Positions 22,301 through 34,589 of a DNA stretch of 64,000 bases are shown one piece after another. The notes beneath the pieces were generated by a model that was given only the letters and a program-made list of their open reading frames with translations, ran no database searches and was not told the origin of the DNA. Both the position numbers and the translations under genes were made by a program. Position 1 is the stretch's first letter, and each line of letters starts with the position of its first letter. The DNA comes from Moniliophthora roreri (taxonomy: Eukaryota > Basidiomycota > Agaricomycetes > Agaricales > Marasmiaceae): the NCBI GenBank assembly GCA_001466705.2, contig LATX02000035.1:1331660-1395659 (forward strand), given 5' to 3'.

Positions 22301-22903
22301 ATTGCCAACAGAAGTATCAAAAACTTGAACTGGTTCAAGTAATTCCAAAGGATGGTAACTGTAAACCAGAATGCCGACCCCATCATCTGAGTTTCNTGCC
22401 ATGACGAGACCTTGGAAAAATGTGAATATTTCCGGAAGGCTTGGTACGTCATATTCAGCTTTCAAGGCGTCCCATGTTTCTTTAGCAGTATCTTTGATAA
22501 TCCACTGCAAAGTAGGACTCAATTTAAGCTGAAAAAGGCCAAGAGCTTGGGCGTTGGAGGTTTTCCATTCTTTGACGACTTCCATATCAGGAGTGACCGT
22601 AGAAGCACCTTCTCCAGTAGTCACAGGCATTGTATTGGTAAGGGCATAAGCCGCTTTAGCCAAATTGAGATATGCCAAGACTTTGCGCTTCCATTCTCTG
22701 AAGTCGTCACCATTAAAGACTGGAACCACAGATAATCCCGATGTATTGCCAACAGAAGTATCAAATACTTGAATTGGTTCAAGTAATTCCAAAGGATGGT
22801 AACTGTAAACTGGAATGCCGACACCATCATCCGAGTTTCGAATTCGGACAGTGTTATCAGCAAGAGAGACTTGGGGGATACGAGATTGATTGGAGTTAGA
22901 CAT
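19377..22903 (-). pseudogene. copia B gag and Cys-rich spacer, open frame
   Basis: Gag starts at ATG 22903-22901 (MSNSNQSRIPQVSL). The UBN2-like domain, basic linker and first Cys motif (KCVNHFC, YVCKQCYNMHSH) follow. Then comes a spacer of about 600 residues with SFCSEACHKCTW, HCHPSAVC, FCVTCNYPHHLDNW and HRCDSPACLAKH. The frame stays open to the gypsy insertion at 19377, which shows that gag and spacer are one polyprotein without frameshift. N at 22396 joins two overlapping gag pieces. Confidence 0.85.
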
Positions 22904-22942
22904 TGTTATCGATAAAAGGCTATAGGAAAGGAGGGCGTAAGN

Positions 22943-23251
22943 CATGTCAGGAGCGACGGCAGTATCTCCAGTGCCAGTAGTCACAGGCATTGTATTGGTA
23001 AGGGCATAAGCCGCTTTAGCCAAATTGAGATATGCCAAGACTCTGCACTTCCATTCTCTGAAGTCGTCACCATTAAAGACTGGAACCACTGATAATCCCG
23101 ATGTATTGCCAACAGAAGTATCAAAAACTTGAACTGGTTCAAGTAATTCCAAAGGATGGTAACTATAAACTGGAATGCCGACCCCATTATCCGAGTTACG
23201 AATTCGGACAGTTGTTAGATCAGCGAGAGAGACTTGAGGGATACGAGATTG
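22943..23251 (-). pseudogene. extra copia gag N-terminal fragment
   Basis: After N 22942 the gag N-terminus appears again (IQVSL, SYHPLELLEPVQVFD, FNGDDFREW). It is cut at 23251 inside SRIPQVSL, without the ATG, where unrelated sequence begins. It may belong to another copy joined by the assembler. Confidence 0.8.
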
Positions 23252-23802
23252 ATTAACAAGAATGCTAATGAATCCTCATACGTTTGGTCAACGGTGTTTT
23301 CTTCGTGTCATCCGGTCTCATCACCCGGACTGACGTAGCTGTAAACGGTATTTACAAGATCTGATTGCAAATGAAAGTCTAAATAAGGTTTGATTTTAAG
23401 GATCCTGATCCGCCAGATCCATCAAATCCTTAAGAAGACGTTTAAGGGACTTATAGGCAATCAGGGGGACTATTTACGAAAATGATACGTAATTATATAA
23501 ACGACCCCTTCCATAGATGAAGGCTTTAGCACAAGGCCGTTCTATCTAGGTGCCAGAACCCAGTTGTGTGACCCTCCAGCTCACCGGGATGACTACCGGT
23601 TTATTGCTGAATGAGCTAACCCATGTTCCAGTTAAGGAAATAAGGCCAACAGTTGGTTCTGCCTGTAATCCGGGTAATTCCGAATACAGGGGAATGAATT
23701 TTGTATATACGTTAGAAGCCGCTTTACTGGGCTTAAAGTCTACTAATAAAGAAAGAAAAAACTTGACCATCCCTCCAAGCAAATCAAAGACCATCTAGAA
23801 CC
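23252..23802. other. orphan sequence of unknown origin
   Basis: 551 bp that match none of the repeats or genes here, between a broken copia end and the N at 23803. It has short inverted repeats (for example GGATGACTACCGG beside CACCGGG) and no good coding frame; the best, about 80 codons from 23550, is unrecognised. An organellar or intron fragment is possible. I cannot show it. Confidence 0.3.
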
Positions 23803-23803
23803 N

Positions 23804-24484
23804 TAGCCATGTAGCCTTGCTGAGGCGGGTTATTGCAAATCCAGGTACTTCTATTTACATTCAATATATCAGCAGTAAGTTTTAACACCTGTGCCTTTGA
23901 CAAATGGACAGCACGGCCTATTCCAAAATCTGGTCTTGGCATTCTCGCTGCGGCTAGATACTGCTTTGCACGATGAGAGTGTACCGATTGCAAGCTTTAA
24001 CGTCGTGTTGGATCTATTGGCGGTGACGATGCAACACAGACAAAATGCGCTTGCATTGACGGTGCAGCCTGATATTTTTCTATTTGGTTATCTACTACCC
24101 AAATGCTACGACGATCATGATTCGTCGTCTAGCTTCTCTGTCGCTCAGAGAATATGGGACAGGTGGGAGAAACGGGGCAACCACGAGGAGAAAGCTGGCG
24201 TTCATGAGCAAGTCAAAGGACAGTGCCTTCGGATCTGAACCATGACGTCTCGAACAGTACTGAAACGAGTTGGCTGCATCACTACTTGGCGTACATGCTT
24301 CGAAGGCAGACACAGAAGGCCTGATGATTCTGTGAAAGCTGGCTGCAGTTGCGCCCCCCTGTGGAGTCTGATGTGGAATTCCTACCTCAACAAAGGGCAG
24401 ACAACGTCATGAGGGCCTGTCAGCATTGGAACTCATCGGATGAAGATGATGTCGGAGAGGAGGTTGAATGTGCAATGACCCTGA
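23804..24484 (+). pseudogene. host gene fragment, possibly listerin-like, cut by copia C
   Basis: From 23921 the plus strand reads HGLFQNLVLAFSLRLDTAL and then QPDIFLFGYLLPKCYDDHD and VAQRIWDRWEKRG. A second open stretch at 24349-24484 gives VEFLPQQRADNVMRACQHW and an acidic tail, then the copia LTR begins. The pattern PDIFLFGYLLP recalls the N-terminal helical region of the E3 ligase listerin (Ltn1), from memory only. Exons cannot be joined cleanly. The 5' side ends at an N and the 3' side at the transposon, so the gene is broken. Confidence 0.4.
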
Positions 24485-25001
24485 TGTTGAGACAGAACGG
24501 AGACGTAAAGCGCAGTGGAGTGTGCTCAACTCACATTTGTACGAGAGCTTGTTAGAACCTTGAGGGTTGTAGAGGTGCGATGTGCAGAGTAGTCAATGTA
24601 AATTGAACTGGGGAATGTAGCTACATACATGCTTGCTTTTATATTACTCTAAAGGATAAGTTCCGTAGATAAACGGAGAAACCTGGTAAGCTATGGATGT
24701 AAGCTACTGAATACTTGTGAGATGAAGTATCCAAGAATAATGTGTCTTGGAGAGACACAATACAATCCTTTGACAGCGGAAGGAACTATACATGAATTCT
24801 ACATGTGTTCTACTGTATTGTGCATGAGGCTACAATACTCCTACTGGACGAGGGAGCACTCCTATGACTGTAGTGCAAGCTCCGGAGAAGCTCAGGAACA
24901 TACTTTGTAAGTTCCGTAGTTGATCACAGATGCAAGTAATACAATAACTAGTGTTCCTAATGTACCTAGTTTAGTATAGTACAGGTACAGTGCTTCAACA
25001 C
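24485..25001 (-). repeat. copia C 3' LTR
   Basis: 517 bp, inverse orientation to 7987-8510 and closely similar. The sense strand starts TGTTGAAGCACTG at 25001 and ends TCTCAACA at 24485. The polypurine tract is at 25002-25013. It cuts the host fragment at 24484. Confidence 0.93.
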
Positions 25002-25042
25002 TCCCCCTCACTAAGTTTGTGATAAACTTTGTAGTGATTGAG

Positions 25043-27039
25043 CTATATGGAGGAATCAGTCTTAAAGAATGTAAGGCTGAGAAATTCTCTGTGGCGTTGA
25101 AATTTGTCCCAAGGTAGATTCTTCGTCATAAGATCCGCAGGTTGTTGATTTGTAGGGATGAAGAATACTTCTACTTTCTTCTTGGCAACGCATTCTCGAA
25201 TATGGTGATATTTAATATCAATGTGCTTTGTTCGTTTTTCAGTAACTTGATTCTTACTGATGAAGATAGCACCTTGATTATCACTAAGCAATGGTAGTTT
25301 TGCTATAGGATATTCGATTTCAGAGAATAGGTTAATTATCCATTTGATCTGTCTAGCACAGTCAGATAAAGCCATATATTCGGCTTCAGTACTGGATAAT
25401 GCTACGGATTTCTGTTTTTGTGAAACCCAGAAGACTGGAGCACAAGCGAAGTTAATAAGATAACCTGTTTGTGAGACTCTAGTGTCTTCATCTGTAGCCC
25501 AGTCAGAATCGGCATATGCTATGAAACCTTGTTCTCCTTGCTTATCTTTGTAAGTAAGAGAATATTTGCGGGTTCCAATTAGGTATCGAATGATGTATTT
25601 CGCTTTGTTGAGATGCTCCTGAGTAGGATTTGTCCCGTATTGCAAAAGTTTGATGACTGGAAAGGTTATATCTGGTCAGGTACCTAAGCATAGATATAGA
25701 AGTGATCTGATCACTGATTGGAATTGGGACCTAATTGTAGAGTTCGCTTCTCCTTTATTTGCCGTGGGTTTGTAACCGGCAGGTAATGGAGTACGAGTAG
25801 GATTGGCGTTTTCCATACCAAAGCGTTTAATGATTTTCTCGAGATAGTCACTTTGATCAAGTGAAAGAGTACGTCGCTTTCGATCTCGAGTAATCTGCAT
25901 TCGTAGGAATTCTCTAGGTTCGCCTAAATCTCTACATTCCCATATTTTCATGAATTCTTTCTTCTTTGAGTGAAGAAGGCTAGAATTTGAACCCATGAAA
26001 ATCGCATCATCTACATATACAATGGCAATGATAATATCATTTCCACGTACAAAGTAATATACACCAGCATCTGATATACAGCGCTTAAATCCTAGTTTTG
26101 CCATGGATTTAGTGCATTGGTACCACTATGATAAGGAGGCTTGTTTTAAACCATATAGTGCACGGCGTAATAACCAAACTTTGTTTGAACCTTTGACGAA
26201 TCCTTGTGGTTGTTCCATGTAAATCTCCTTGTCAAGTTCGCCATAGAGAAAGGCTGTTTTGACATCTAGCACTTGGATATCCCAATCCTCAAGGGCGGCT
26301 AGTGCAAGTAGTACGCGAATGGTTTCAAAGCGTACTACAGGAGAGAACAATTCATCATAATCTATTCCTTCGACTTGTGAGAAACCTTTTGCTACAAGTC
26401 GTGCCTTATAATGGCCATCTGTTTTGACATCAAAAACCCATCTGGATTTTATCGCTTTTTGACCTTGAGGTAAATCTACAAGTTTGTAAACATTATGTTC
26501 TTGTAGTGATTTGAGTTCGTCATGACATGCAGCCATCCATTTCTTCTGTTCATCTTTTGACAGAGTTAGAATGTCTTTATATTGCCATTGACGTACATTG
26601 TCAATCGACAATGCTGATGCCATTATGTAATCAAGGTAACGAACTCCCCCTTCTTGAGAAAGAATTTGTACATAGTTGACCATTTCATCATCAGTCTGAG
26701 GTGGAGTCCGATCAATTTCTATGTCATTATGATCTTGTTCCATTTCATTCTCATTTGACTGTTGTATTTGATGTTCAGCAGGTGGAATATCCTGTTCATG
26801 GTCACGACTACTACCTTGTATGAATTCTTGATCAGGACTATCACCTTGATCATTAGAATCAGGTAAGTTGTTATATGTACGTAGACGTAATCTATCTTGA
26901 ATAGGCATACAACCCATTGCGTCTCCATACCGCTGTGGTATACGAGTCTGTCTTTTAGGACGACTTTGTTGATGTTGACTTGGGTCAAACATCTGTACCC
27001 TTCGTCGCATTCTCCTGTTTATATTATTTATTTCAGGAT
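25043..27039 (-). pseudogene. copia C reverse transcriptase and RNase H
   Basis: RT motifs [38 protein letters not shown] and YVDD; RNase H with YADSDWATDEDTRV and SSTEAEYMALSD; natural end at 25043. Broken by TAG 26126-26128 (QASLSW then stop, TGG to TAG) and TGA 25676-25678 (GTR to GT-stop, CGA to TGA). Confidence 0.88.
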
Positions 27040-27373
27040 CTATTTAATTTTGTGGCGGTGCAGTATTTTTAGGTCGTGATTGATCCCCACCATCATTCTG
27101 GTTATAATGATGATCCACAGGATCATTACCTCTGTTGGGATTATTAGGTTGAGAGAAATCAGGATGATCGTCATCATCATCATTTCCTCCCTCTTGATCG
27201 TGATTTTGATGATCGTCATCATCATCACCCGATCGTGGTCGATTAATACCAGTAAAAGGAATAGATAAGATTCCATTGGTTGATTGTAAGGTTCGATCAA
27301 CTGAATTAGACGAGTACGGAAAATCTTCTTCATCGAAGTCTGCTTGAGCAGCCGTAAATATCGTCTTATCCTG

Positions 27374-30277
27374 TCACATGAACCGATATCCTTTAGTGTT
27401 AGGAGCGTAATCTAAAAAGGTCATACATTCCATTTTCTTTGAAAGTTTGTTCTTGTGTTGTTCTTTATGAATAAAGACATATGCTGAACATCCTGGTGTT
27501 CGGAAATAAGAGACATCAGGTACTTTCTTACTATAGATTTTGGTTGGAGTTTTCCACTCTAAGCGTTTATTTGGAGTGCGATTATATACATGTACAGCGT
27601 TGTTCATCATAAATTCCCACCAAGATTGTGGTAAGGAGGCATGATTGCGGAATTTTTCTGCTTTTTCCGCTAGAGTTCGAATTGAACGTTCGACTCTTCC
27701 TTGCTGTTGGTGTATATGAGGAGCAGAGTTACGCATTTGAATTCCATTATCTTTAAGATATGTTTGGAACTCATTTCCAAAAAATTCTCCACCATGATCA
27801 GTTTGAACACATTTAATGATTTTACCAGTTTGCTTTTCAGTTAGAGCACGAAAGCGTTTAAAGCTGGTAAGTGTTTCAAATTGATTTTTAGTTCGTTGAT
27901 GATAAATCCATCCTACTGAGGAATGGTCATCAATTAGAACTAATGTATAACGATTTTGGTGGTAAGAATTAATGGGAAACTCCTTAATATCCATATGAAT
28001 GAGTTCTAGGATATTTTCTTTACGCTTATGAGAACTATGGTAAGGTTTAGATGCTGTTCCTCCTTCAGCACATCCCTTACACAAAGACTTTTTAGATCCT
28101 TGTTTCTCAATGGAAAATCCCTTGCAATGCTTCATGCAGTTTGTCAATACGTGATAGGGTATATGACCAAATCTGTTATGAGCAATTACAGGATCAGTTG
28201 ATTTAATCTTGAAAGCAAGAATGGTAACTGCTTCGTTCTGCTTGACAGAGGAAGCATGTAGGTACGTATACCCATCTCTTTCTGGTTTCGCAAATAGCGA
28301 CATAAAGAGTTTACCATTAGCTTTCGTAATTATAGAGGTTTCTGGGAACGAATATTTAATATCGTAACCATTTACGATATATTTATTCCCAGCTAGAAGT
28401 CTATGATTTGCTTTAGGCCAATAGAACACCGGATAAAGTTTGACCGTATGGGTTTCTCCAAGTGAATTGGTATGACGAATGATTACTGTTCCTTGATGAG
28501 TTATGACATCCGAACCAGTGACACCAATGATTTGCTTGGGTCCTGTAGGAATTTCATTTAACTCGAGGAAATCGGACTTAAAAGGCGTTATGTGATTGGT
28601 TGCAGCAGTATCAAGAGCCCATTCATTTGTTTGTGGTTCTACAGATACAACGTTTTTATCACTAATTTTAGTCATCATACATTGTACAATGTTACTATTT
28701 ACAGAGTTAGAAAGAAATTGTTCATCGAGCACTGATGGTGGCTCGGAATCAATGTTCGTTTCTAGTAATTCATTAGTGATGCTGCTCTTAAGATCAATTT
28801 GATCATACCAATCGTAGTAGTCCGCTTCATTATGAATGTAATCATTATAATTCTCGTCCCAATCTTCTTTATCAAAGTCTCCCATATTCAGGTTCTTCCC
28901 TCCATTTTTCCCTTGAGAATCTTTATTATCAAGAGGAACAACATCCGCAATGTCGATATCGACACGAGCTTGGATGTTTGAAGAACCTTGAATAAATTCG
29001 GGAACTTCCGGTTGAGGATTATTGACCGTTATGGAAGAAATGTTTATTTCCAGATCCGGCATTACTGGTTTGGGAGGCGGTGATGGTGCCTCTATATCAA
29101 TATTGGGAACCTCAAGGGTATCTCCTTTCAAACGGTAAGGAGTTTGAGGCCGAACTGGTTTGGGTTGGAATAGTTTCCTATCCCCAAAGTGTTCTAAAAC
29201 CATATTCCAGGCTTCCTGTTTGGTGATTTTCCTAAAAGTGTTTTCCCCAACATTGAACTCGTAAGGAGGTGGAGTCGGTTCTTTGCCAAATTGGAACATT
29301 TTGTCACCAATTTTAACTTGTGGCAAAAGATTAGACTGGATTGTAGGGAAACATTTGGAAATATTACCAAAGAAGTTTTTGGTAGTTTGCCGGTTCTTTT
29401 CTAATTCTTTTTGAATTGCTGCTGATTCTTCCTTTGATTTGATCCGAATATCATCAGCCATTGTTGCTGATCGATATGGTCTCTTGCCCATCCGCTTGTC
29501 AATGACATCAGGGTGTTTAGCTTGACATGCCGGTGAGTCACATCGGTGCTCGGCAGCTAATCCCTTGTCTTGGAACATTTGGGCGATCTTCTTTCGCTGT
29601 TCCTGAAGTTCCTTCTCAGACTTCTTGACAATAGGGCATTCTTTTTTGGGTTTCGGAGGAAGACTAGCATTCCAAGGATTTTTGGAATTAAGGGAATCCC
29701 AGACTTTGTTGTTCTTTTCTTTGTTCAACCATGTTTCAGCATAATCTTTCTCCTTCTTCCAGGGGTCTTTAAGGAGAATCGGATCATCTGCTGAAGAAAG
29801 AGCTTCCGTAAATGGCTTTTTAATAGATTTGTTGTTAAAGCCGTGTGGATTACGTTTTGGAGGAAAGCCTTCCTGAACAGAGTTAAACATTATTGGGATG
29901 CAGGTAGCAGCGACTGGCCAATTATCAAGATGATGTGGGTAGTTGCATGTGACACAGAAGACTGTTTTAAAGTCTTGGTTTAGTTTGGGGGTTGGTGCTC
30001 TGGATGGATTTGGTGTATTCCAGTCGATATAGTCAACAGGATGATCACCAAATTTGAATCGTTCACCTGCTTCAATCCCAGGGTTAGTTGGGTCTTCATG
30101 AACGTATTTTCCTGGAGCGATTTGATTGAATTTGTACTCCCCCTTACTAAGGTATGTGATATGCTTTGGTAGTCCACTGGTGCAACGTTGGCAATCTGCT
30201 TCACAAACTGCTGAAGGGTGACGGTGGAATTCCATTTTGGCATAATTCCACATATAGAGATTATGCTCTTTCGTCAC
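27374..30277 (-). pseudogene. copia C spacer, protease, pre-integrase and integrase (967 codons open)
   Basis: Longest open stretch of the family. It starts in the Cys-rich spacer (FCVTCNYPHHLDNW, HRCDSPACQAKH) and passes a Pro/Asp-rich linker. Then come the protease WALDTAATNHITPF, pre-integrase HNRFGHIPYHVL..CKGC, and integrase with Asp in HMDIKEF, Asp in QTDHGGEF and Glu in RVERSIRTLAEKAE. It ends with FLDYAPNTKGYRFM at TGA 27374-27376, CGA in copy B. The protease motif is again D-T-A-A, so this is a family trait and not decay. Confidence 0.88.
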
Positions 30278-30353
30278 AACACAGTTTAGGATCTCGACGA
30301 GTGGTTCGATCAGATCATGGAGTTGGAACAGAGTGTTTCTGATTCGTGTGAAN

Positions 30354-31575
30354 AGTTAAACATGATTGGGATGCAAGTAGCAGCGACTGGCCAATTATCA
30401 AGATGATGTGGATAATTGCATGTGACACAGAAGACTGTTTTAAAGTCTTGGTTTAGTTTGGGGGTTGGTGCTCTGGATGGATTTGGTGTATTCCAGTCGA
30501 TATAGTCAACAGGATGATCACCAAATTTGAACCGTTCACCCGTTTCGATCCCAGGGTTAGTTGGGTCTTCATGAACGTATTTTCCTGGAGCGATTTGATT
30601 GAATTTGTACTCCCCCTTACTAAGGTATGTGATATGCTTTGGTAGTCCACTGGTACAGCGTTGGCAATCTGCTTCACAAACTGCTGAAGGATGACGATGG
30701 AATTCCATTTTGGCATAATTCCGCATATAGAGATTATGCTCTTTCGTCACAACACAGTTTAGGATCTCGACCAGTGGTTCGATCGGATCACGGAGTCGGA
30801 ACAGAGTGTTTCTGATCCGAGTGAAGAAGATCCAGTACCTGTCACCAGTGTCATCATGATCGGCCATTTGCCAGAGTCCCATGCCACAAAATTCTGTATG
30901 GCGTTCATCTCGCCAAGTACATTTATGACAGGCTTCTGAGCAAAAAGAGATTGGAGTGGAATGAGGGGCGAAGGAAGTCGATTGGGGGTACTTTGCATAT
31001 ACGTCCAATGCATCCAAGAAGTCAACAATGGCAGGTTGCTTCTTGTAATCATGACCGAGTTGTTGAGCTCTATTTCATATATAATCCTTTTTGGTTTCTA
31101 TTAAATCAAGTATGATTTTTGCAAATCGATGTGATGCAAAAAGTGTTGAATCAATAGATGGATTATTATTTAGAAGCTCGATGTGGAATTTAACATTCTC
31201 GGGCATGGGAATCATTGTCGGGTCATATTGGGCTTTCGGAATCTGGGCCTGAATTTTGGCTTCCATGTGTCGCGACCATCTCCTCATGGCACGACCATGG
31301 TCCGATTTGTGAGGTTGTTTGTTCTCGAATGTATTAATAGGATTTCGAGGAACAGTGGACTCCGAAGTTTCGGTTGGAATAACATCTCGTACCTGGTTAG
31401 GGTACTTGTGCGTCATAAGATGTTTTCCGGATGGCAGATTTCCAAAAATATGTTCAAATGATTCTGATGGAAAAATATCTCCTATGTTGACTTCATCCTT
31501 GGTAGTGGGAGGAGTCTTGGGAGGAATTTTATCCGTTTTGAGGACAGTGAAAGTTTTGCTAAGCTGAAAATCTCC
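30354..31575 (-). pseudogene. copia C Cys-rich spacer, second overlapping piece
   Basis: After N 30353 the spacer restarts, so 29888-30350 and 30354-30830 overlap. It carries SFCSEACHKCTWRDE, EFCGMGLWQMADHD and HPSAVCEADCQRC. Breaks are TGA near 31075 and TGA 31573-31575. Confidence 0.82.
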
Positions 31576-33231
31576 TCAGAGAAAAGCGTATGCCATCTCA
31601 TTGATAGGAAGGCGTACTAATGCTGCTTTTTGGAGAATTTTCTGCCTAGCGAAGGAATGGGAATGCATATTGTAGCATTGCTTGCAGACATACCATGTTT
31701 TGCGATTTCGTCCAGTAGTAAAGATACCATAGACGGTCTTATCTGGACTAGTGCAAAAATGGTTGATGCATTTGGTTGGAACTTTGCCATCATCAGAAGA
31801 TTTTTCCTCTTTTGGAGATTGAGGTTCTTCTTCTTTAGGCAAGTTGGTGATTTCAGCCATCATGACTGAGATTGCTCCATTAGGCTTTTTCCCTTTTCCT
31901 TTCTTGTTCGACTTCTTCTTGTTATTCTTCTTCCCATCAGATTTCTGTTGATTTTGTTGGGGTTGCGCAGGCTGTTTGCCTTTGTTCCCTTTATTCCCAG
32001 TGTTCTGGTTTTGATTATTTGGTTTACCAGAATTTGGATTCGGATTGCGAGGATGGAATTTCTTCTGTCCGTTCCAATTCGGACTCTGTCCGGTGTATCG
32101 TTGGACACCAGAGATCTGAGTGGCGTAAGCTGCAACCCCATCCATATGTCGTCTATTATATTCTTGTTTGATGAAGGGGAGGATATTATCGAAGGTAAGA
32201 TCCTTCCTTTTGTTGGAGACAAACATCTGGGTCTTAACTCCTTCATATGACTTGGGAAGAGAGTTAAGAAGGAACATTGCCTGGAAATTGGAGGGAACGG
32301 GAAAATCGTTTTCAGACAATTTCGCAACACATTGTCTGATGAGATTGGCACTATGATCGGGATTTTGACCTTCGGCAGTGCGTGCCAAGACGAGGCCTTG
32401 GAAAAAGGTAAATATTTCCGGAAGGCTTGGAACATCATATTCAGCTTTCAAAGCGTCCCATGTTTCTTTAGCAGTATCTTTGATAATCCACTGCAAAGTA
32501 GGACTTAATTTAAGCTGGAAAAGGCCAAGTGCTTGGGCGTTTGAGGTTTTCCATTCTTTGACGACTTCCACGTCAGGGGCAACGGCAGTATTACCAGTGC
32601 CGACAGTCACAGGCATTGTATTGGTAAGGGCATAAGCCGCTTTAGCCAAATTGAGATATGCCAAGACTTTGCGCTTCCATTCTCTGAAGTCGTCACCATT
32701 AAAGACTGGAACCACTGATAATCCCGATGTATTGCCAACANAAAAGGTAAAAATTTCCGGAAGGCTTGGAATGTCATATTCAGCTTTCAAGGCGTCCCAT
32801 GTTTCTTTAGCAGTATCTTTAATAATCCACTGCAAAGTAGGACTCAATTTAAGCTGAAAAAGGCCAAGAGCTTGGGCGTTGGAGGTTTTCCATTCTTTGA
32901 CAACTTCCATGTCTGGAGTAACGGTAGTATCTCCAGTGGTGACAGTCACGGGCATTGTATTGGTAAGGGTGTAAGCTGCCTTAGCCAAATTGAGATATGC
33001 CAAGACTCTGTGCTTCCATTCTCTGAAGTCGTCACCATTAAAGACTGGAACCACTGATAATCCCGATGTATTGCCAACAGAAGTATCAAAAACTTGAACT
33101 GGTTCAAGTAATTCCAAAGGATGGTAACTGTAAACCGGAATGCCGACCCCATCATCCGAGTTTCGAATTCGGACAGTTGTTGGGTCAACAAGAGAGACTT
33201 GGGGGATACGAGATTGATTGGAGTTAGACAT
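31576..33231 (-). pseudogene. copia C gag (two overlapping pieces)
   Basis: ATG at 33231-33229 (MSNSNQSRIPQVSLVD). UBN2-like gag, basic linker and first Cys motif (KCINHFC, YVCKQCYNMHSHS near 31670-31700). N at 32741 joins two overlapping segments. It ends at TGA 31573, CGA in copy B. Confidence 0.85.
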
Positions 33232-33240
33232 TGTTATCGN

Positions 33241-34560
33241 TTGAGATGATGAGGCAATAGAACCGGTGTACTGCGATAGAATGGGTTGTATTGAGTGACT
33301 AGAGAGACCATATGCTGACATCTGAGAACCGAAGGGGGCCAGGGACAAATTTCAAAGTCCACCTGGAGCGATGCTACAGCCTACAAATCCCTCTAAATTG
33401 ATGCTGAATTACTGGCTCAGGCGAGACAACATGGAGAGCGGCTTCATATTTTGAGCACTGACAACGCAGTATTGAATTTGAGGCCCAGAGCAACTGAGTT
33501 TGAGACAGACTCAGATCGACGATGTTCGATTTTGAATTAGTTTTCTCGGCAATGTTTGAAGAATATTGAATGTTCATATTCGAGGCTGACTATATAGAAC
33601 AGATAAAATACATGATTATTCATCTGGGATGAGATTCAGAGAGGCAATAGGCAACAAGAGCATTGAACATGCACTATAGGAGATATCAGACTTTTTATTT
33701 AGACCTCTCCAATCCTTTAATATGACTTCCCTAGCTCCCAAAAGCCCAAGCAATACATTCCAGAGGCTTTTCCATAGCACGAAGAGCTGAGTGACCAAGA
33801 GGGGTTTGAGGCAGGGAAATCTTGCACCCTGTTTTAGGTTATTTTGCTGCTCAATGAACATGTACGGTGACGACAAAGCACTTTAAATGCACCTGAGACC
33901 ATGCTGAGCATTGATATATTGATAGAGTGGAAGGATGCCCGACGTTTGAACTTTTGAATGTGGGAGTGTTTGACCCGATGCTATTGAGACATGAAAGTAG
34001 TAGTGAAGGAGCGAGCGAAGTCGCGTTCAACTGTTTGACCTTTTCATTAGAGCATGATATGACTCAGGAAGCAGGGTATTTAACCTATTTAGTGTCCCAA
34101 GTTCAATGGTAGCATTTACTAAGGGCTTTGAGGACATGCAGAGCAACAACAAGAAGAAAATGTTTCCGATTTCTGTTCCAACAAGCCGGTCTTCCAGCGC
34201 TTAACAAGCGCTAACCTCCTGGCACCTAGCACTCTCAGCCTCATGTATGATATATGTGTCACAGGTTGAGACGCCTCTGTTCTGAAGGTGCATAACACAG
34301 GTATCTGGTATGTAGAGCTGTAAAAATCATGTCTGGATGGTATAAAGTCAGGATGAGGATGGTATTCCAATAGTATCTGCCTCCAGTCACTTTGATGAAT
34401 CCAAGTCGGTTGTTCAAGAGTCAAGACCCAAAACCTGGGTATGCGGAGTGGTTCGGCTCATAGGGAGTAATGCTGTTTTCTATGACGATTGAAGTAATTG
34501 ACATATTAGAGTTTCAGAAAACTCAGAAAACATTTCTTGAGTGCTAGCGCATCAAGCACA
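33241..34560. other. no gene recognised
   Basis: After N 33240 a short minus-strand open stretch gives PFGSQMSAYGLSSHSIQP, without a recognised family. The rest has only short shadow frames. Nothing more can be supported. Confidence 0.4.
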
Positions 34561-34589
34561 GATGTCAGACACTCATTCAAATGCATCCC

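Larger units (their letters stand above)
10171..23251 (-). mobile_element. Ty1/copia retrotransposon copy B with nested gypsy insertion
   Basis: Minus-strand copy. The 3' end is cut inside RNase H at about 10171, so the last ~150 residues and the 3' LTR are missing. A 6.3 kb gypsy element (13035-19376) is inserted with TSD GACTG. N at 12307 replaces about 0.77 kb containing protease and pre-integrase, and N at 10663 replaces about 0.15 kb of RT. A ~0.2 kb deletion without N lies near 11434. Ns at 22396 and 22942 precede restarts of gag. No 5' LTR is visible. Confidence 0.9.
24485..33239 (-). mobile_element. Ty1/copia retrotransposon copy C
   Basis: Minus-strand copy from its 3' LTR (24485-25001) to the gag start at 33231. 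The 5' LTR is missing at N 33240. N at 30353 and N at 32741 join overlapping pieces. Stops at 25676, 27374, 31075 and 31573 are TGA; at least three match CGA in sister copies. TAG at 26126 replaces TGG. This is the best copy for the full domain order, a polyprotein of roughly 2300-2400 residues. Confidence 0.92.

Noticed and set aside
23550..23798. 82-codon frame in the orphan segment as an organellar intron protein
   Set aside because: No maturase or homing-endonuclease motif can be seen; left as unknown.
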